A stretch of 64,000 bases of DNA from Gemmatimonadota bacterium (GCA_028877215.1 JAPPFJ010000009.1:1-64000), one strand, 5' to 3'; counted from the first letter of the stretch, positions 1 to 8,180 are shown. Made by a program: numbers and translations. Notes: generated by a model from the letters alone, not told the origin.

Positions 1-73
1 GGGCGGGTTTGACCAACGCCGACCGGCGCTTTTGCAGCCGCGCGAAGACCGCTGGAAATTTTAAAACAGCTTC
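1..73 (+). repeat. Repeat R1, copy a (truncated by window edge)
   Basis: This is the right-hand part of a dispersed repeat. It matches 33037-33109 with 3 differences in 73 bases. It ends in an AATTTTAAAACAGCTTC-type terminus, 14 bases before the ATG of the flavin oxidoreductase gene and directly in front of its Shine-Dalgarno. The left end lies outside the window. Confidence 0.85.
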
Positions 74-87
74 AAAGGAGATTTTCG

Positions 88-1149
88 ATGCAATTCGGCC
101 AATTCTACCTGCTGGAAACCCCGCCCGGCAAAGACCACACCGAGGTGTACCACGAAGCCTTCGAACAGTTCAAGCTCATGGACGAACTGGGCTGGGACGC
201 CATCTGGCTGGCCGAACACCATTTCGACCACAAGGCGCCTGGGGCAAACTACTATTCGATTACTCCGTCCATCCACACCATGGCCGCGTACGCGTCAGCC
301 ATTACGGAACGCATCAAGATTGGTACGGCGGTCATCGTACTGCCGTTCCACAACCCGGTCATCGTCGCGGAAGACTTCGCCACCGTGGATATCATGTCCA
401 GAGGGAGGCTCCTCTTCGGCGTGGGGCGCGGCTACCAGCTCGAGGAATTTCACAACTGGGGCATCGACCTGGAGGAAAGCCGGGAACGCTTTCAGGAAGA
501 ACTGGAGATTATCCTGAAAGCCTGGACGGGCCCCGTGGAGTACGACGGCAAGTTTCACAAGGTGCGGAAAGTCAACGTCATCCCGAAACCGGTACAACAA
601 CCCCACCCGCCGGTTTACGTCGCGGCGGTGAGTCCCTCCACGTACGAGTGGGTCATCAAGAACGGGTACAACGTCCTGACGTCGTTTCTGCATCCCTACG
701 ACCAGGTTTTCGAGCTCTACGAAGCGTACCACAAGACGGCGGACGCGTGCGGCCTGTCGGGAAAGCTGGACTTCCCTCTGGCGAGGTTCCTCTACGTAGC
801 CGATTCCACGGAGAAAGCCCGCGAGGAATGCCACGACCAACTCATGTGGTATTTCCGCACCCTGCTTGCGGAGGTGATCGCGCCGCCGCCGGAGATCGCG
901 CCGCCCGGCCAGATGGAATTCTACCAGGAACTGAAGGAGAAATTCTCGAACATCAGCTTCGACGAGATCCTGGCGGAACACGCCATCGTGGGCGATCCGG
1001 ACTTTGTCGCCGACAAAATCGCCTGGATCCAAAATCACACCGGGTTGCAGAACTTCATGGGCTGGACCCGCATCGGAGACCTTCATCCCGATCTGGTCTG
1101 CAAGTCCCTCCGGATGTTCTCCGAACACGTCGCGCCCGCGTTCAACTGA
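88..1149 (+). CDS. LLM-class flavin-dependent oxidoreductase (luciferase-like)
   Basis: A 353-residue protein of the bacterial luciferase-like monooxygenase family, which uses reduced flavin (FMN or F420) to oxidise small organic substrates in the cytoplasm. Visible family features are the N-terminal strand followed by GWDAIWLAEHHF (about residues 30-41), the RIKIGTAV stretch near 78 and the RGRLLFGVGRGYQ segment near 105. The length is normal for the family. The ATG at 88 is preceded by AAAGGAG seven bases upstream, and that Shine-Dalgarno follows immediately after repeat R1. The gene converges on the cupin gene with only about 30 bases between stops. The substrate cannot be told from sequence. 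Confidence 0.9.
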   Translation: MQFGQFYLLETPPGKDHTEVYHEAFEQFKLMDELGWDAIWLAEHHFDHKAPGANYYSITPSIHTMAAYASAITERIKIGTAVIVLPFHNPVIVAEDFATVDIMSRGRLLFGVGRGYQLEEFHNWGIDLEESRERFQEELEIILKAWTGPVEYDGKFHKVRKVNVIPKPVQQPHPPVYVAAVSPSTYEWVIKNGYNVLTSFLHPYDQVFELYEAYHKTADACGLSGKLDFPLARFLYVADSTEKAREECHDQLMWYFRTLLAEVIAPPPEIAPPGQMEFYQELKEKFSNISFDEILAEHAIVGDPDFVADKIAWIQNHTGLQNFMGWTRIGDLHPDLVCKSLRMFSEHVAPAFN

Positions 1150-1180
1150 ACGCATCGCTGAACTGCTTCCTGAGCCCTGC

Positions 1181-1516
1181 CTATCCCCTCCACGCCGGCT
1201 GTGTGACATGCAACAGCAGCGCGCCCTCCGGAACCGTGATCACGGTTGAGGTCCCCTCTTCGATATATCCCAGATCGCCGACTTTGAAACGCACGGGCTC
1301 CTGGTCCGCGGCGTGAACTTCCAGTTCCCCTTTCAACATGAAAAAGACCTCGTTGTAGTCGAAGGTCCATTCCAGCCGGCTGGGTTTGAGATATTCCGTG
1401 AATCCCGCGGCAAGGCAATCGTCCTTCCCAAGTATCGGGTCGGAGACCTGTACCGTTGCGCCAGGCGCGTCGTACAGCTTCATGTCCCGTTGATCCGGTT
1501 TGACGATCTGTACCAT
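1181..1516 (-). CDS. Small cupin-domain protein (EutQ-like)
   Basis: A 111-residue single-domain cupin. The central part reads EWTFDYNEVFFMLKGELEV and is followed by FKVGDLGYIEEGTSTVITVPE, the two conserved cupin beta-barrel motifs in the form seen in EutQ-like and ethanolamine-utilisation cupins. The usual metal-binding histidines are not obvious, so a sensor, binding or non-metal role is possible. I chose the ATG at 1514-1516 because AAGGAG lies seven bases upstream; the frame stays open further upstream but there it runs into repeat R3. It converges with the flavin oxidoreductase, and the repeat separates it from the acylase gene on the same strand. Confidence 0.8.
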   Translation of the reverse strand: MVQIVKPDQRDMKLYDAPGATVQVSDPILGKDDCLAAGFTEYLKPSRLEWTFDYNEVFFMLKGELEVHAADQEPVRFKVGDLGYIEEGTSTVITVPEGALLLHVTQPAWRG

Positions 1517-1536
1517 TGAAATTCTCCTTATTATCT

Positions 1537-1753
1537 GGGCACCCACAAGGGGTGCCCCTACAAATGCAAGGCCGGCGCGTAAACGTGGGAGATCGATTCG
1601 TGTAAGTATGTTTTCTGTAGGGGCGGCTCGCGAACCGTGCCGCAACGTGGGTACCCACAAGGGGTGCCCCTACCAATACAACGTCGGCGCGTAACACGGG
1701 GAGATCGCTTCGTGGAGGTTTGGTTTTGTAGGGGCGTCCCTTGTGGGCGCCCG
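1537..1753. repeat. Repeat R3: tandem pair of inverted-repeat units
   Basis: Two diverged tandem units of about 105 bases (1537-1643 and 1649-1753). Each begins with a GGGCACCCACAAGG-type sequence and ends with its approximate inverse (TAGGGGCGTCCC or TAGGGGCGGC). Each unit can fold on itself. The second unit ends five bases before the stop codon of the acylase gene. It has no coding potential of its own. Confidence 0.8.
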
Positions 1754-1757
1754 GCCT

Positions 1758-4118
1758 CTAACCGATTTTCTCACCTCTAGCCTGGCCCGGCTCCAGCACC
1801 TGCCGTGTCTCAGCCTCCGAGGAAATGGTCTCCCAGTCCCACAGTTGAGGGATATACCCCACGTTTGCCCAGAGTTGCGCCTGGTCCGAATAGTGCGGGC
1901 TGCCGGGATGCCCGGAGGCCCCCAGCGGCACGATCCACAACGAATTGCTCCAGTCCGACGGATCGTGGATGTACCGGTTTACCGACATCCCCGTCGCAAC
2001 AAAGGGCTCGCTTTCGTCATACCCGCCGGCCAGCGGCACGTCCCCGTCTCCATGCGTGGGCAGACAGGGCGGATCCAGAAGCCGTGCGCATTCCGGAAAA
2101 ACCTGCGACAGCGGATGCATCGGGCGGGTATGGTGGACGCGGCCCCACCGCCATTTGGACATCTCATCGCCCAGACGTTCCCTGAGGTCACCGACGGCCT
2201 GCTGGAGACTTTCGGCCAGAAGGTCTTCCCAACTGCGTCCGTCCGGCAACATGGATCCGTCGCCCCGCTCGAGACCCAGGATCATCTCCAGAACGATCAG
2301 CCGGACGTGCGCTTCCGCTCCCGAGGCCCCCTCCAGCACCGGGGCCGCCATGTCGTCCAGCAGGTGCTCCGCCAGGATTCGCGTCGCGCACAGGCGGGCC
2401 TGGGAATAGATCGTCGGCTGCGGAAGGTCCCGGTCCATGCGATAGTCCCACTCGCGCAAGAGCGCGAGGGCCTGCCCGGACTCCGCGTCCGGAGCCTTGA
2501 CCTTCAGGAGCGCCCGTGTGAATATCCGCGCCGGAATCGACGTCCGGTCCGCGTGCATGCACGCCATATCTTCCACGGTTGCCGTGCCCGGCTCCAGGTC
2601 CAGAATGTCCGACTGAAGGCGCTTCGCCCTGTATTCCGGACTGAAGTACAGTCCCACGTAATACGGATAGTCGTGTCCGGCCACGCGCTGGTTGCACGTC
2701 ACAGCGTATCCGGTCCGTGGACGGATCGCCCGGGGCAGGTCGTCGTGAGGTATATACCCCTTCCACTCGTATTTCCCGGTCCACCCGGGTACCGCCCGCC
2801 ATCCATTGGCTTCAGTACGAATGGGGATCTTTCCCTCGTGCAGATATCCGAAACCGCCATGGACGTCCACAACCGCGTAGTTGTTCACCCGGTCGGTCCA
2901 GTTTCCGAATGCACCGTGCAGTTCCTCCACAGTGGTTGCGAGCATCGCGTCCCTCGCGGCGTCCAGCCACGGCGTGCCCCGAATGAGCCCCGGGTCGCTG
3001 ATCGCAACGCCGTATCCCGCCTCTGGATTGCCCGCGATGACAGGGCCGTGGTGCGTGACGGTCACTTCGATCTCGACCGGCTCTGCGTTGCGAACCGCGA
3101 TCGTCTCACGCAGGACTTCAGCCTGTCTCCACGTGTCCTCGAATTCGTACTCCCGCCGGCCGGCCCTCTCCCGGAATCGCTCAACGAACAAGTCCTGCGT
3201 GTCGGCATTTCCGTAGGTCATTCCCCAACCCACGTGCTCGTTGTGACAGAAGTGCAGGATCCCGGGCATCCCGGGTATCGAAGATCCGATGATCGAGAAT
3301 TCGGGGCAGGAGAGATGGGCCTGATAGTAGACGCTCGGCGTATCCAGGGCCCTGTGGGAATCTCCGCCCATCAGCGGCAATCCGGAGCGGGTACGTTCGC
3401 CTGAAATCGACCAGGCGTTGGAACCGGCGTCCGCCTCCTTCAGCCAGTTGACGTCCTCCAGCGCCTTGCCGAGTTCCTCCAGCCCGTCCACGGCAGGCCC
3501 ACGATACACCTCCCCGGGTGGTACGGTGAGCAGATGGCCGCCGGGATACCCTTTGATGATGCGCGCTGCCTTCCCGGGGCCGATCCGGAGGGCCAGGCGC
3601 GTACGGAAAAGTTTCGGCTCGAACGTCCCCAACAGGGTATTGCGCATCTTGTAGACGGCAATACAGTGCCAGTTCTCCCACGGTTCGGGCGACCTGTCCA
3701 GAAGTTTGTATTCGACCGGATGCGTCGACGTCGTTTCGATGAATGCGTTCACACCCGCGGCGTACGCGTCCACCATCGCTCTCGCGGCCGCGCCCGCCGC
3801 GTCGTAGTCATGCCTGGCGGTGCGCCCCATTCCGGCCGTACGCAACAGCCGGTCCTGGTCCACGCCGCCCGGGCCGGCGATTTCCGCCCACCGCCCCAGC
3901 GCCCGGAACCGGTCGTAGTCCATATGCCAGAGCCGGTCCTGGGCTGTCGCGAAACCCTGCGCGAAGAATACGTCGTGTTCGTTACCGGCCCGAATGTGCG
4001 GAATGCCCCACCGGTCCCGATAGATTGTAACCGCGTCGATCAAACTGGGCAGGCGCAGGGTGGAGGTCACATCCGGCAGCGCGCCCTCAAGGTCGGCCTC
4101 CGTGAGCTCTACTGGCAT
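1758..4118 (-). CDS. Penicillin acylase family (Ntn) hydrolase
   Basis: A 786-residue member of the penicillin/cephalosporin/acyl-homoserine-lactone acylase family, made as a precursor that cleaves itself before a nucleophilic serine. The alpha-chain signature GIPHIRAGNEHDVFFAQGF is at about 38-56 and the predicted autocleavage site GSNAW is at about 232-236, with Ser233 as the expected new N-terminus of the beta chain. The length fits the family. There is no obvious signal peptide, whereas many relatives are periplasmic, so its location is open. The ATG at 4116-4118 has GAGG eight bases upstream. The acyl substrate is unknown; amide hydrolysis (antibiotic side chains, acyl-homoserine lactones or other amides) is the family activity. 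Confidence 0.88.
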   Translation of the reverse strand: MPVELTEADLEGALPDVTSTLRLPSLIDAVTIYRDRWGIPHIRAGNEHDVFFAQGFATAQDRLWHMDYDRFRALGRWAEIAGPGGVDQDRLLRTAGMGRTARHDYDAAGAAARAMVDAYAAGVNAFIETTSTHPVEYKLLDRSPEPWENWHCIAVYKMRNTLLGTFEPKLFRTRLALRIGPGKAARIIKGYPGGHLLTVPPGEVYRGPAVDGLEELGKALEDVNWLKEADAGSNAWSISGERTRSGLPLMGGDSHRALDTPSVYYQAHLSCPEFSIIGSSIPGMPGILHFCHNEHVGWGMTYGNADTQDLFVERFRERAGRREYEFEDTWRQAEVLRETIAVRNAEPVEIEVTVTHHGPVIAGNPEAGYGVAISDPGLIRGTPWLDAARDAMLATTVEELHGAFGNWTDRVNNYAVVDVHGGFGYLHEGKIPIRTEANGWRAVPGWTGKYEWKGYIPHDDLPRAIRPRTGYAVTCNQRVAGHDYPYYVGLYFSPEYRAKRLQSDILDLEPGTATVEDMACMHADRTSIPARIFTRALLKVKAPDAESGQALALLREWDYRMDRDLPQPTIYSQARLCATRILAEHLLDDMAAPVLEGASGAEAHVRLIVLEMILGLERGDGSMLPDGRSWEDLLAESLQQAVGDLRERLGDEMSKWRWGRVHHTRPMHPLSQVFPECARLLDPPCLPTHGDGDVPLAGGYDESEPFVATGMSVNRYIHDPSDWSNSLWIVPLGASGHPGSPHYSDQAQLWANVGYIPQLWDWETISSEAETRQVLEPGQARGEKIG

Positions 4119-4182
4119 GCATTGTCCTCTTCAGTGGTGGTCTACGACGAACTCTGGCGTGCGTAATTCGATTGTCGAACGG

Positions 4183-4224
4183 TTTTCTTTGTGTCTTGGT
4201 GCCTTTGCGCCTTTGTGTGAGGAT
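4183..4224. repeat. Repeat R8, copy a (CTTTGTGTCTTGGTGCC type)
   Basis: A short imperfect direct-repeat sequence built from the words CTTTGTGTCTT, GTGCCTTTGCGCC and TTTGTGTGAG. A related copy is at 55008-55041. Sequences of this kind are scattered through many environmental bacterial genomes. It fills the gap between the HAD phosphatase stop and the acylase start. Confidence 0.6.
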
Positions 4225-4235
4225 GACGTTGGATT

Positions 4236-5096
4236 CTAAGCCGACGCCACGCGGTCGAGCCAGCGTTGAACCGCCTCCGAGAAACCGTCCGCGTTGTGTT
4301 CCGACACCACAGGAAACCGCGCCCGCATGGGTTCCGGGGCGTTTTGGACGACAAATGGAAATCCGCACCACTGCAACATATCCAAGTCATTATAGTCGTT
4401 GCCGATGGCAGCGGTGCGGCCGGCGTCCACGCCCAGGCGTTCGCACAGCCTGGCAGCGGACCTGGCCTTGGAAACGTGCTTTGGAAAAATCTCAAACCAC
4501 GTGGATTGGTGGTCCGAAGGCGACGTGGTCCGGATCACCGACAGGTCCTCCAGGGCGTTCGAGAGCGCGTCGTGAGTGCGCAAGGGATCCGTTTCGGTCG
4601 GACAGACAACCACAAACTGCGAAGCCCGGCCGTTTCCCGGGAAACCGGGATTCAATGGGCGACAATGTTCCGCGTTGTATTGACGCCTGCGTACAAAATC
4701 GGGATTGTTTTCGTTCTGCTCCCAGTACTCGAACGTATGGTTCTCCGGAACGGGCGCGTGGACCATGAAGTCGTATCCGCCGTCGATAAGATGCCCGGTA
4801 ACGCGGCGCACGTCTCCGGCGGAAAGGGAATGGGATTCCACCAGCGTCTGATCCCGAAAATCGAAAATTCCGACCCCGGACGAAGTAATCAGAAAATCGA
4901 TCGGGAAAGATTCGCTCAGGACGGTACAAGCCGACATATGCGACCTTCCGGTGACCACCGTCCGCCAGACGTTCTTTCCGCCCAGCTTATTCAGCGTTTC
5001 CAGGCTTCGGACGCTTGCCTTGCGATCGCTCTGCAGCAGCGTGCCGTCAAGGTCCGTAAACAGCGCAAGGCCCGATCTTTCTTCATCTGGCGCCAA
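4236..5096 (-). CDS. HAD-superfamily (Cof-like) phosphatase
   Basis: A cytoplasmic HAD-IIB phosphohydrolase of 286 residues. HAD motif I is FTDLDGTLL near the N-terminus, a K in the KHVSKARSAARL segment provides motif III, and motif IV is GNDYNDLDML. I place the start at the TTG at 5094-5096 because GGAGG lies six bases upstream and the HAD core begins about 12 residues later. Upstream ATGs in the same frame would add about 76 residues with no HAD similarity and no Shine-Dalgarno. Relatives dephosphorylate sugar phosphates, including sucrose- and mannosylglycerate-type phosphates. The substrate is not predictable here. Confidence 0.82.
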   Translation of the reverse strand: MAPDEERSGLALFTDLDGTLLQSDRKASVRSLETLNKLGGKNVWRTVVTGRSHMSACTVLSESFPIDFLITSSGVGIFDFRDQTLVESHSLSAGDVRRVTGHLIDGGYDFMVHAPVPENHTFEYWEQNENNPDFVRRRQYNAEHCRPLNPGFPGNGRASQFVVVCPTETDPLRTHDALSNALEDLSVIRTTSPSDHQSTWFEIFPKHVSKARSAARLCERLGVDAGRTAAIGNDYNDLDMLQWCGFPFVVQNAPEPMRARFPVVSEHNADGFSEAVQRWLDRVASA

Positions 5097-5396
5097 CCCG
5101 TGCCTCCATCCACGCGCGGTCGACCTTTCGGCCGCACTGCTCAAGCATCGGCAAAACGACAGGAATACAACGAAGCCTTCTTCATCCCTCCCCCGTGACG
5201 CGGATATGTGGCGCCGGGAAATTCCGCGTGAATATAAAAAATCCGGAAGAAAACACATAACCGATTTGCTTCCGGATTGCCGCTGGCGATACATTAAAAA
5301 GCAGGTATAACAAAAACGGCGCACTTCCGTGCGCCTTCTCTCTCAATTAAGGCCCTGACCTGTCTTCGGTTCAGGCGAATCCTGCCAATCTACCCG
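5097..5396. other. Intergenic region with two hairpins
   Basis: No convincing gene lies in this 300-base gap between two leftward genes. It holds a 10-bp inverted repeat, AATCCGGAAG at 5240-5249 and CTTCCGGATT at 5269-5278 with a 19-base loop, and the terminator at 5311-5335. The rest looks like leader sequence for the HAD phosphatase gene. Confidence 0.6.
5311..5335 (-). terminator. Rho-independent terminator of the phosphatidyltransferase gene
   Basis: Read leftwards, a 7-bp stem GGCGCAC/GTGCGCC (5318-5324 and 5329-5335) with a GGAA loop is followed by GTTTTTG. It lies about 60 bases beyond the stop of the CDP-alcohol phosphatidyltransferase gene, so it ends that transcript. Confidence 0.8.
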
Positions 5397-5978
5397 TCAA
5401 TCCCGGGACCGTTTGCGGAAATACAACACCCGGTGCAGCGCGGTATAGTTGGACAGAAACGCGATGGCCCAGATCGCTATCGTAAGACCGATTTCGCCCA
5501 CCAGCGCGCCCACTCCAATGGCAATGACCCGTTCGGGCCGCTGCATGAAACCGACCTTGCACTCTTCGCCCAGGCCCTCGACACGCGCGCGGATATAGCT
5601 GACCATCAACGAGCCGGCCAGCGCAAAAAACACGGCGGACGTGGTCCAGAGGGAGTCGGACCGGATGAAGCTGACCGCCACGCCAAACCAGATCACGATT
5701 TCCGAATACCGGTCTACGGTGGAATCCAGAAGCGCGCCAAACGTGGTTTCGCTCCGCCCCACGCGGGCTACCTGTCCATCCAGAAAATCGAACACACCGG
5801 CAAGGAGCACGATTAAACCGGCCCAACGCAGGTAATCGAAACCGAAAAGCACCGCCGCAACCAGGTTCAGGAGGAACCCGACCAGTGTCAGCGCATTCGG
5901 CCGGAACCGCTTCTTGACGAGATACTGCGTGGAGGGTTCGAGCAGTTCGGCGACGTCGTCTTTAACCTTTTCGATCAC
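5397..5978 (-). CDS. CDP-alcohol phosphatidyltransferase family membrane enzyme
   Basis: A 193-residue integral membrane protein that would transfer a phosphatidyl or similar group from a CDP-alcohol to a second alcohol in phospholipid synthesis. The defining motif D-x2-DG-x2-AR-x8-G-x3-D-x3-D is complete, from DFLDGQVAR at about residues 64-72 to the last aspartates of LLDSTVDR. Hydrophobic segments cover roughly 30-65, 90-125 and 150-180. The length matches the phosphatidylglycerophosphate or phosphatidylinositol-phosphate synthase class. It has its own predicted promoter (6051-6079) and terminator. Which alcohol it uses cannot be told from sequence. Confidence 0.88.
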   Translation of the reverse strand: MIEKVKDDVAELLEPSTQYLVKKRFRPNALTLVGFLLNLVAAVLFGFDYLRWAGLIVLLAGVFDFLDGQVARVGRSETTFGALLDSTVDRYSEIVIWFGVAVSFIRSDSLWTTSAVFFALAGSLMVSYIRARVEGLGEECKVGFMQRPERVIAIGVGALVGEIGLTIAIWAIAFLSNYTALHRVLYFRKRSRD

Positions 5979-6050
5979 GAGCGGTCACTCTCCATAGGCC
6001 GCGAATTCGCACTTCCACCTGATTTACAACACCCATCGCGGATTTTTTGA

Positions 6051-6079
6051 AATATAGAATAATCGCAGGGGGGTAGCAA
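6051..6079 (-). promoter_or_regulatory. Candidate sigma-70 promoter for the phosphatidyltransferase
   Basis: On the minus strand, TTGCTA (6074-6079) and TATATT (6051-6056) are separated by exactly 17 bases. Transcription would start near 6044, about 65 bases before the ATG at 5978. Confidence 0.5.
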
Positions 6080-6170
6080 GGGAAATCTCCCGTCCCGGAC
6101 GCGCCGCGAATCGACCGATTTCCGCGAATCGACGCCAGCCGCGCCCCATCCCGACGGCACTTCCCCGACA

Positions 6171-6290
6171 CTTTCCACATGATGTCGTCAGAACTGTGGA
6201 TACTTGTGGATTAAATTCGATAAATATATAAAAAACAAATAAATAGTTATCCACATTGGTTGCCGTCCAGGCTTTAAACAACGTGGACAA
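6171..6290. other. DnaA-box cluster with AT-rich core (possible second origin or DnaA-titration site)
   Basis: There is one perfect box, TTATCCACA at 6247-6255. Two 8/9 boxes lie on the minus strand (GTATCCACA at 6195-6203 and TAATCCACA at 6205-6213). Two 7/9 sites lie at 6171-6179 and 6282-6290. The 34 bases between the inner boxes (6212-6246) are almost all A/T. Boxes on both sides of an AT-rich stretch are what an unwinding region looks like. However, dnaA lies 9 kb away and the gene-strand switch is at about 15.2-15.7 kb, so this could instead be an auxiliary DnaA-binding site. Confidence 0.55.
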
Positions 6291-6372
6291 CCTATCTTCC
6301 GGATGCGAATGCCACACGGACGGCTGGCTTCCCGTCGGGGCATGCAGACGCCGGCTTCGTTGTCCTTATCCC

Positions 6373-6401
6373 TTGACAGGCGGCGGCCGGCATGTTATTC
6401 T
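6373..6401 (+). promoter_or_regulatory. Candidate sigma-70 promoter for the FAH-family gene
   Basis: TTGACA (6373-6378) and TATTCT (6396-6401) are separated by 17 bases. Transcription would begin near 6408, about 50 bases before the ATG at 6457. Confidence 0.65.
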
Positions 6402-6456
6402 TCGCACGCTGTTCGGCAGGACTACGTCATCCCATAGTAGAAAGGTAATCCAACTC

Positions 6457-7314
6457 ATGCGACTGCTCACTTTTGAACACCAGGGTTCGCAACGCGTCGG
6501 CGTCCGGTCGGGAGATTCGGTTGTGGACGTGAGCCGCGTCGATCCGGACCTTCCACCGGATCTCGTAAGTCTGCTCGAAGCGGGGCCGGATGCCCTGGCC
6601 GCGGCGGGAGAGGCGGCGGAGCGGGGCGAAGGCATCGACGCCGGCGCTGTCCGTGTTGTCGCGCCCGTCCAGGAGCCGGAGAAGATCCTCTGCATCGGCC
6701 TCAACTACGCGGACCACGCGGCCGAGAGCAATATGCCCATTCCGTCGGAGCCGGTGGTGTTTTCCAAGTTCTCTTCGACCATTATCGGTCCCGGTGACGC
6801 GATCCGGCTGCCTTCGGTGACGCAGTCTGTCGACTATGAGGTGGAACTGGTGGTTGTCATCGGAACCGCGGGGAAGGATATATCGGAATCCGACGCGATG
6901 GACCACGTTGCGGGCTATACCGTGGGCCACGACGTGAGCGCGCGCGACTTCCAGCTCGAGAAACCCGGCGGTCAATGGCTGTTGGGCAAGACCTTTGAGA
7001 CATTCGCGCCACTGGGGCCGGACGTCGTCACGCCCGACGAGGCCGGCGATCCGCACAACCTGGGCATACGCTGCATCCTGAACGGCGAGACCGTACAGGA
7101 CTCGAATACGGCGCAGCTGATTTTCAGGGTCGACCAGCTGATCGCCTACCTGTCCCGGGTAATCACTCTGCAGCCTGGCGACCTGATCTTCACGGGAACG
7201 CCGCCGGGAGTCGGAATGGCCCGGGATCCGCAGCTCTGGCTCAAGGCGGGCGACACCGTCGTCTGTGAAGTGGACGGCATTGGCAGGCTCGAGAATCCGG
7301 TTGTGTCCGGCTGA
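6457..7314 (+). CDS. Fumarylacetoacetate hydrolase (FAH) family protein
   Basis: A 285-residue cytoplasmic enzyme of the FAH family, which cleaves or isomerises beta-diketo and 2-oxo acids in aromatic and sugar-acid degradation. The core begins with KILCIGLNYADHAAE at about residue 75. The metal ligands are recognisable in DYEVELVVVIG (two glutamates) and GHDVSARDFQ (aspartate), and the C-terminal GDLIFTGTPPGVG is typical. I chose the ATG at 6457 because the preceding in-frame sequence contains the promoter; the Shine-Dalgarno AAAGG lies somewhat far upstream. The exact reaction (2-hydroxyhepta-2,4-diene-1,7-dioate isomerase, ureidoglycolate-type lyase or acylpyruvase) is undetermined. Confidence 0.88.
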   Translation: MRLLTFEHQGSQRVGVRSGDSVVDVSRVDPDLPPDLVSLLEAGPDALAAAGEAAERGEGIDAGAVRVVAPVQEPEKILCIGLNYADHAAESNMPIPSEPVVFSKFSSTIIGPGDAIRLPSVTQSVDYEVELVVVIGTAGKDISESDAMDHVAGYTVGHDVSARDFQLEKPGGQWLLGKTFETFAPLGPDVVTPDEAGDPHNLGIRCILNGETVQDSNTAQLIFRVDQLIAYLSRVITLQPGDLIFTGTPPGVGMARDPQLWLKAGDTVVCEVDGIGRLENPVVSG

Positions 7315-7533
7315 CCGGTCGGACGTCGAAAATCCGGCTTGTCTCCGACGGTTGCGCAAACCCCTCCGATCTCGTCGTTTCCGCTGTTCCCGGACGCCAC
7401 CGATTTTGCATTTCAGACGTGAACGTATTTAATAAAATTCTTAATAAACAGTCATTTACATCCAATATCTACACACACGGGTGTGTGTGCTCCACTCTGA
7501 AAAAGCAGCGATCAGCTGTCGGCTAGAATCGGT

Positions 7534-7653
7534 GAGACGTAAGACGGGAGAGGGTAGAGATCGCATGCCGAAAAGGGGTTCTTCTCATGCCGCAGGCAAG
7601 CCGGAGAAACATATCGGCACGGGCATCTTCTCCCGGCTAACCTCTACCGTCTA
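7534..7653 (+). repeat. Repeat R4, copy a
   Basis: A roughly 120-base element that begins GAGACGTAAGACGGGAGAGG and ends with an approximate inverse, CTCCCGGCTAACCTCTACCG. Related copies lie at 8019-8137 (inverted), 11125-11254, 54835-54990 and 58325-58512. Confidence 0.75.
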
Positions 7654-7753
7654 AACGCCTTTTTCCGACCGTCTCTCCCCGGCCCTCTCTCCTGAAGGAG
7701 AGAGGGAGCACGGCCAGGTCTCGCGCAATAGCAGATTTTTCCGTTCGAGCGAC

Positions 7754-7920
7754 CGGGGGCACGGGGGGTTTTTCCGTGTTAATCCGTCCAGCGCATTCGC
7801 ACGGGCACAGCTGAAGGGTTGACAGGCCACCCAATCCTCGTTTACGCCTCCGGAGTGATTCACGGAAAAACCGGCCCCCTGCCGAATCGCGTGAAGTGAA
7901 CAGATGACGTAAAAAAGGAA
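7754..7920 (+). repeat. Repeat R7, copy a
   Basis: A roughly 165-base element with inverted ends, GGGGGGTTTTTCCGTG on the left and CACGGAAAAACCGGCCCCC on the right. Its internal words (CAGGCCACCCAAT, a GTGATT before the right arm) recur in copy b at 47934-48093. Confidence 0.8.
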
Positions 7921-8018
7921 AACATAGGATTTATCAGAGAAGAGCCGGCTTGCAAATGACAAATCCTTTTTGCTTTTCTGTTCAAAATCGTGCCTGCGGC
8001 GCGTTCCTTGAACGCGGT

Positions 8019-8137
8019 GAGACGGGAGCGGGGAGAGACTACCTGCCACGTAAGGTTCCTTTTCGTGGCGGCGGCAATGTGTTGTAAAATATCGGGCCGG
8101 GGCTTCTTCTCCCGTCTCGCGTCTTGCGTCTACCCGC
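8019..8137 (-). repeat. Repeat R4, copy b (inverted)
   Basis: Read on the minus strand it begins GGGTAGACGCAAGACGCGAG, includes CACGAAAAGGAACCTTACG and ends with CTCTCCCCGCTCCCGTCTCA. It lies 44 bases before the mutase start codon. Confidence 0.7.
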
Positions 8138-8180
8138 ATTTCTTCTATCTTCTTCCCGCCTTAAAACGGAGGCTTCGTAG

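Larger units (their letters stand above)
5979..6456. other. Divergent intergenic region with DnaA-box cluster
   Basis: This 478-base gap separates the leftward phosphatidyltransferase from the rightward FAH-family gene. It contains a leftward promoter (6051-6079), a cluster of DnaA-box-like sequences around an AT-rich core (6171-6290) and a rightward promoter (6373-6401). I see no gene. Confidence 0.7.
7315..8180. other. Long intergenic region filled with repeats
   Basis: This 866-base region has no convincing gene. From left to right it contains an AT-rich patch (7420-7465), a CACACAC/GTGTGTG palindrome (7472-7487), repeat R4 copy a (7534-7653), repeat R7 copy a (7754-7920) and repeat R4 copy b in inverse orientation (8019-8137). 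The last 40 bases lead to a good GGAGG for the mutase gene. I found no cobalamin-riboswitch-like element. Confidence 0.65.

Noticed and set aside
1537..1753. CRISPR-like direct repeats
   Set aside because: Only two diverged units, each self-complementary, with no regular spacers and no cas genes anywhere in the window.
1743..3404. 553-codon plus-strand frame opposite the acylase gene
   Set aside because: The acylase has family motifs in order; the opposite frame is compositionally odd and unrecognisable.
7315..8180. Possible cobalamin riboswitch before the B12-dependent mutase
   Set aside because: The region is occupied by three repeat copies; I could not find the B12-box core or its characteristic stem pattern.
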